Origin: Flavobacteriaceae bacterium HL-DH10
GTDB taxonomy: Bacteria; Bacteroidota; Bacteroidia; Flavobacteriales; Flavobacteriaceae
Assembly (NCBI GenBank): GCA_031826515.1
Contig: CP134536.1
Coordinates: forward strand, 1,810,001-1,874,000
Direction: 5' to 3'
Length of the DNA stretch: 64,000 nt
Shown here: one piece after another, positions 60,029 to 64,000 of the stretch
Numbering within the stretch: the stretch's first letter is position 1
Layout: each line of letters starts with the position of its first letter
The notes under the pieces: generated by a model
What the model was told of the DNA's origin: nothing
Seen by the model: the letters and a program-made list of their open reading frames with translations, nothing else
The model's database searches: none
Made by a program: the position numbers and the translations under genes

Positions 60029-60955
60029 ATGGATTTAGTAAAAGAAATTAAAAGACTTAAAGAAGAAAAGAACGCTGTAATTCTTGCGCATTATTATCAG
60101 GTTGCTGAAATACAGGATATTGCAGATTATGTAGGCGATAGTTTAGGCTTGTCTCAAAAGGCAGCAGAAACCGATGCCGATATTATAGTATTTGCTGGGG
60201 TTCATTTTATGGCAGAAACAGCTAAAATTTTAAATCCGACTAAAACGGTGGTTTTACCAGATTTAAACGCTGGTTGTTCGTTGGCCGATTCTTGCCCGCC
60301 AGAATCATTTGAAAAATTTACTAAAGCACATCCAGACCATGTGGTGATTACTTATGTAAACTGTTCAGCAGAAATTAAGGCATTAAGTGATATTGTTTGT
60401 ACTTCTTCAAATGCATTAAAAATAGTAGAATCTATACCAAAAGAAACACCTATTATTTTTGCTCCTGATAAAAATTTAGGTGCTTATATTATTAAAGAAA
60501 CAGGTAGAGATATGCTTTTATGGGATGGTAGTTGCATTGTTCATGAAGCATTTTCTATGGATAAATTGATTGAATTACATAAAAAATATCCTGATTATAA
60601 AATTATTGCACATCCAGAATCTGAAGAGCATATTTTAAATACGGCAACATATATTGGTTCTACTTCTGGTATGATAAATTATGTAAAAGATCATCAAGAC
60701 GAAAAATTTATTGTAGCTACTGAAGCTGGTATTTTGCATAAAATGCAGCAAGAGATGCCAAATACAGATCTTATTCCTGCACCGGCTAAAGAGGACAATA
60801 CTTGTGCTTGTAGTGAGTGTCATTTCATGAAAATGAATACGCTTCAAAAATTATATGATTGCTTGCTTAACGAGTCGCCACAAATTGATGTTCCTGAGGA
60901 AATAAGAGAACGTGCTTTATTGCCTATAGAACGTATGCTAGAGCTTTCTAAATAA
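60029..60955 (+). CDS. nadA: Quinolinate synthase
   Basis: Condenses iminoaspartate with dihydroxyacetone phosphate to quinolinate, using a 4Fe-4S cluster. 308 residues. [22 protein letters not shown] near residue 16 is the N-terminal signature. The cluster-binding cysteines are expected in [11 protein letters not shown] near 85, [10 protein letters not shown] near 113 and [12 protein letters not shown] near 260. nadB follows 6 bp after its stop, so both subunits of the pathway are cotranslated. Confidence 0.96.
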   Translation: MDLVKEIKRLKEEKNAVILAHYYQVAEIQDIADYVGDSLGLSQKAAETDADIIVFAGVHFMAETAKILNPTKTVVLPDLNAGCSLADSCPPESFEKFTKAHPDHVVITYVNCSAEIKALSDIVCTSSNALKIVESIPKETPIIFAPDKNLGAYIIKETGRDMLLWDGSCIVHEAFSMDKLIELHKKYPDYKIIAHPESEEHILNTATYIGSTSGMINYVKDHQDEKFIVATEAGILHKMQQEMPNTDLIPAPAKEDNTCACSECHFMKMNTLQKLYDCLLNESPQIDVPEEIRERALLPIERMLELSK

Positions 60956-60961
60956 ATAAAC

Positions 60962-62518
60962 ATGACAACAAATTATTTAGTAATTGGTTCTGGAATTGCT
61001 GGTTTGACATTTTCGGTTAAAATAGCCGAAAAATTTCCTAATAAAAATGTTGTAATAGTTACTAAGGCAAACGAAGACGAATCGAATACTAAATATGCAC
61101 AAGGTGGTGTTGCAGTTGTTTTAGACAAAGAAAATGATTCTTTTAAAAAGCATATTAAGGATACTTTAATAGCTGGTGATGGTTTATGTAATGAAGCTGT
61201 TGTTAAAATGGTTATTAAGGAAGGGCCTGATAGACTTGAAGAGTTGATGCTTTGGGGTGCAAATTTTGATGTTGATGCTAGTGGTGATTTCGATTTAGGA
61301 AAAGAAGGAGGGCATTCAGAATATCGCGTATTACATCATAAAGACATTACGGGTTTTGAAATTGAACGCGCTTTACTAAAACGAGCACATCAGTTACCAA
61401 ATATTACTATTTTACCACATCACTTTGCTATAGATTTAGTTACAAATCACCATATAAAAAACCTTGAATCAAGCGAATTATCTTGTTTTGGGGCTTATGT
61501 ATTCGATCAAAAAACAGGACATATTTTTACCATAAAAGCCAACAGTACCCTTTTAGCTTCTGGTGGAATTGGTTGTGTTTATGGGCATACTACAAATCCT
61601 GTAATTGCAACTGGTGATGGCATTGCAATGGCTTACAGAGCTAAAGCACGTATTAAAGATATGGAATTTGTTCAATTTCATCCTACGGCTTTATATGAGG
61701 AAAAAGGAGAATCTTCTTTTTTAATTTCTGAAGCTGTTAGAGGTTTTGGAGCTTATCTTAGAAATAAAGATGGTTATCGCTTTATGCCAGATTATGATAA
61801 GCGTGCAGAATTAGCTTCGAGAGATATTGTATCTCAAAGTATTGATAACGAATTAAAAAAATCTGGTGATCCTCATGTGTATTTAGATTGTACACATTTA
61901 GATATGGATGCTTTTATAAAGCATTTTCCTAATATTTATAATAAGTGTTTAGAACATCATATTGATATTAAATCCGATTGGATTCCTGTAATTCCTGCCT
62001 CTCATTATTTATGTGGTGGAATAAAAGTGAACAAAAAAGGGAAGACAACTATTACCAATTTATTTGCTTGTGGAGAATGTTCAAGAACAGGTTTGCATGG
62101 CGCTAACAGGTTAGCATCTAATTCCTTATTAGAAGCCTTGGTATATGCACACAACGTATTTAAATACCTTGCTAAACATGATGAATCCATTGTTGATGTA
62201 ACTATCCCCGATTGGAATGATGAAGGAACAACCATACCAGAAGAGCATATTTTAATTCAGCATAACCTTAAACAATTACAAGCCTTAATGCGTAATTATG
62301 TTGGTATTGTAAGAAGTAATAAACGTTTAAAACGTGCCATAAAGCATTTAGATCTAATATATAATGAAGTTGAAGATTTATATAAAGAATCTAAAATAAC
62401 AACTTCGCTTTGTGAGTTACGAAATATGGTGAATGTAGCACATTTAATTATTAGACAGTCTTTAGATAGAACCGAAAATAAAGGAGGTTATTATAATATT
62501 GATAATGTTAAAAAATAA
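60962..62518 (+). CDS. nadB: L-aspartate oxidase
   Basis: Oxidises aspartate to iminoaspartate with FAD. 518 residues. LVIGSGIAGLTFSVKIAEKF at residues 6-25 is the FAD fold. GGSxxY-type YAQGGVAVVLD near 47 and HSEYRVLHHKDITGFEIE near 114 match the family. CGGIKVNKKGKTTITNLFACGE near 345 and GLHGANRLASNSLLEALV near 375 are the fumarate reductase-type blocks. It partners with nadA and is followed by a bidirectional terminator. Confidence 0.96.
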   Translation: MTTNYLVIGSGIAGLTFSVKIAEKFPNKNVVIVTKANEDESNTKYAQGGVAVVLDKENDSFKKHIKDTLIAGDGLCNEAVVKMVIKEGPDRLEELMLWGANFDVDASGDFDLGKEGGHSEYRVLHHKDITGFEIERALLKRAHQLPNITILPHHFAIDLVTNHHIKNLESSELSCFGAYVFDQKTGHIFTIKANSTLLASGGIGCVYGHTTNPVIATGDGIAMAYRAKARIKDMEFVQFHPTALYEEKGESSFLISEAVRGFGAYLRNKDGYRFMPDYDKRAELASRDIVSQSIDNELKKSGDPHVYLDCTHLDMDAFIKHFPNIYNKCLEHHIDIKSDWIPVIPASHYLCGGIKVNKKGKTTITNLFACGECSRTGLHGANRLASNSLLEALVYAHNVFKYLAKHDESIVDVTIPDWNDEGTTIPEEHILIQHNLKQLQALMRNYVGIVRSNKRLKRAIKHLDLIYNEVEDLYKESKITTSLCELRNMVNVAHLIIRQSLDRTENKGGYYNIDNVKK

Positions 62519-62549
62519 ACGAGACTCTTTTTTTAAAAAGAGCCTCGTT
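62518..62549. terminator. Bidirectional terminator between nadB and ssb
   Basis: AACGAGACTCTTTTT and AAAAAGAGCCTCGTT pair over about 14 bp with one G-T-type mismatch. Confidence 0.85.
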
Positions 62550-62574
62550 ATAAAATTATAAATAGGTTAAGTTT

Positions 62575-62907
62575 TTATTTTCCTAACATTAAAAGTTCGT
62601 TGCAAACAACTTCAGTAATGTAGCGTTTGTTACCATCTTTATCATCATAACTACGTGATGTTAATTTCCCTTCAATAGCAACTTCTTTTCCTTTGGTTAC
62701 ATATTTTTCAATAATTTCAGCTGTTTTTCCCCAGGCAACCACATTGTGCCATTGTGTATCTGTGATTTTTTCACCTTTATTATTGGTGTAACTTTCATTA
62801 GTTGCAATATTAAATTTTGCTAATGTTTTTCCTGATTCTAGATTGATGATTTCTGGATCGTTTCCTAAGTTACCAATCAACTGTACTTTGTTTCTAAGTG
62901 TGTTCAT
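62575..62907 (-). CDS. Single-stranded DNA-binding protein
   Basis: A 110-residue OB-fold protein: NKVQLIGNLGNDPEIINLES, FNIATNESYTNNKGEKITDTQWHNVVAWGK and KGKEVAIEGKLTSRSYDDKDG. The family core is complete, but the flexible region and the acidic DDIPF-type tail of the main SSB are missing. It is therefore a short paralogue, perhaps for plasmid, competence or recombination roles, rather than the essential replication copy. Confidence 0.9.
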   Translation of the reverse strand: MNTLRNKVQLIGNLGNDPEIINLESGKTLAKFNIATNESYTNNKGEKITDTQWHNVVAWGKTAEIIEKYVTKGKEVAIEGKLTSRSYDDKDGNKRYITEVVCNELLMLGK

Positions 62908-63087
62908 AATATTAAATTTATTGTTTAAACAGTTAATACTATCGAGTTCTTATGTTTCGACATGGCAAAGATGAGACAGCGTCCAAATGGTATTCGGTAA
63001 ATAAATGTTTAAATTCGTTTGTAAATGTTTGTAGTCGTTTGTAAACGGTTAAAAAAATTGTATATTGTTATCTACAACAAATTCAAA

Positions 63088-63618
63088 ATGAAATTTCATA
63101 TAGAAACAGAACGACTGATTTTAAGATAATTACGCATAACCGATTTAGACGGGATGTTTGAATTAGATTCTGATCCCGAAGTTCATAAATATTTAGGAAA
63201 TAAACCTGTTAAACAAATTGAAGAATCTCAAAAAATTTTAGAATCTGTGATTAATCAATATAAAGAAAGGGGTATTGGACGATGGGCAGCCATAGAAAAA
63301 TCTTCGGGAGATTTTATGGGTTGGTCAGGTATAAAACTTAATACAGAATATAATATGAATGGTTTTACCAAATATTATGATGTAGGTTATAGGCTGATTA
63401 AACGTTATTGGGGAAAAGGGTATGCAACCGAGTCTGGAAAGGCTTCTGTAAATTATGCTTTTAATATTTTAAAGCTACCTGAGTTATATGCTACAACCGA
63501 AATAAGTAACCAAGCATCGCATCATGCCTTGTTAAAAATTGGATTGAAATATGTAGAAGATTTTTACTTTGAACCAGAGCAATTAACCTTACGTTGGTAT
63601 AAAATTGAAAACAAATAA
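63088..63618 (+). pseudogene. GNAT acetyltransferase gene with an in-frame nonsense codon
   Basis: ATG at 63088 begins MKFHIETERLILR, the start of RimJ-type acetyltransferases. Codon 14 is TAA (63127-63129). The same frame then continues LRITDLDGMFELDSDPEVHKYLG through GYRLIKRYWGKGYATESGKA (acetyl-CoA loop) to the stop at 63618. One base change from CAA or GAA explains the break. Internal ATG at 63154 could make a protein of 154 residues lacking the first strand. The downstream zinc-ribbon gene starts 2 bp later. Confidence 0.75.
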
Positions 63619-63620
63619 TT

Positions 63621-63968
63621 ATGGGAAAACAATGTTTAGAATGTGGCGAAAAAATTATTGGCAGAATTGATAAAAAGTTCTGTAGTGATGGATGTAGAAA
63701 TGCATATAACAATAAAGTAAATAAAGACAGTAAAAATTTAATTAGAAATACTAATAACAGACTTCGAAAAAATTACAGAATATTAGAAACCCTCAACCCA
63801 GAACAAAAAACAAAAACTTCAAGAGCAAAACTAATTGAAGCGGGTTTCGATTTTAATTATTTCACAAGTATTTATACCACAAAAGCCGGAACTATATATT
63901 ACTTTGTTTACGATCAAGGGTATTTGCCTTTAGAAAATGAGTTTTATGCTTTAGTAAAACGAGAATAA
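63621..63968 (+). CDS. Small zinc-ribbon protein
   Basis: A 115-residue protein starting MGKQCLECGEKIIGRIDKKFCSDGC. CxxC and CxxxC give a treble-clef zinc ribbon as in DUF2116-like proteins. The rest is basic and helical, then SRAKLIEAGFDFNYFTSIYT, ending in a Tyr-rich segment. Nucleic-acid binding is possible. Two bases after the GNAT stop, so the two genes are cotranscribed. Confidence 0.8.
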   Translation: MGKQCLECGEKIIGRIDKKFCSDGCRNAYNNKVNKDSKNLIRNTNNRLRKNYRILETLNPEQKTKTSRAKLIEAGFDFNYFTSIYTTKAGTIYYFVYDQGYLPLENEFYALVKRE

Positions 63969-64000
63969 ATATGTTTTTTAGTAACATTTTATAAATCTGA

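Overview
The window is a low-GC chromosomal segment from a member of the Bacteroidota, very probably a marine Flavobacteriaceae. The evidence is a type IX secretion C-terminal sorting domain on a 1150-residue GEVED metalloprotease, Bacteroidota-type -7 elements (TAAATTTG) upstream of prs and serS, many lipoproteins with an LxxC lipobox, a CTC-type L25, a bifunctional OlsF-like acyltransferase, and short palindromic repeats of the kind common in flavobacteria.

Layout. 1-10.6 kb: 3' part of gpsA, a lipoprotein, a family 1 pectate lyase, a methyltransferase, nadD, gmk and yicC on the minus strand, an SMP-30 plus formylglycine-generating-enzyme pair, and a small secreted-protein operon. 10.75-20.8 kb: an accessory region that reads as an integron-like gene cassette array. 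21.4-36 kb: tRNA-Leu(CAA) and housekeeping genes (prs, rplY, pth, ribF, serS, rsmA, mgtE). 36-43.8 kb: a TauE/SafE transporter, a TM2 protein, a short ars-type cluster, an OlsF-like acyltransferase, aspartokinase and fbp. 43.8-55 kb: a nitrogen-assimilation block with gltDB divergent from a porin and two tandem amt/PII pairs. 55-64 kb: ppc, a conserved Cys-rich protein of unknown function, nadA, nadB, ssb, a GNAT gene broken by a stop codon, and a zinc-ribbon protein.

The most notable part is the array at 10753-20797. Eight cassettes all read on the minus strand. Each holds one gene, mostly hypothetical, plus one nitrilase and one TIMP-like secreted protein. Each gene is followed directly by a folded repeat of about 130 bp. 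The R-type ends are GTT followed by a cassette-specific sequence. In seven of eight cassettes the 10 nt at the 5' end are the exact reverse complement of the 10 nt that open the repeat at the 3' end, as expected if every cassette was once a circle closed at an attC-like site. The repeat stem shows compensatory base changes between copies. At the upstream end lies the C-terminal remnant of a XerC/D-like or IntI-like tyrosine recombinase, in the same orientation as the cassettes, then a perfect 13-bp inverted repeat, then the first cassette junction. tRNA-Leu(CAA) lies just beyond.

Three of the eight attC-like sites carry an IS110-family element. Two near-identical copies of an IS110-type element sit directly against the GTT of the R'' box. 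A different IS1111-type element sits about 7 nt away. The non-coding leader of the IS110-type element folds like a bridge RNA. Its first loop contains TATATACGGTG, matching the consensus attC arm, and its second loop contains TCAGTTCT, matching the element's own right end. The window therefore suggests a flavobacterial cassette system whose recombination sites are the programmed target of RNA-guided transposons.
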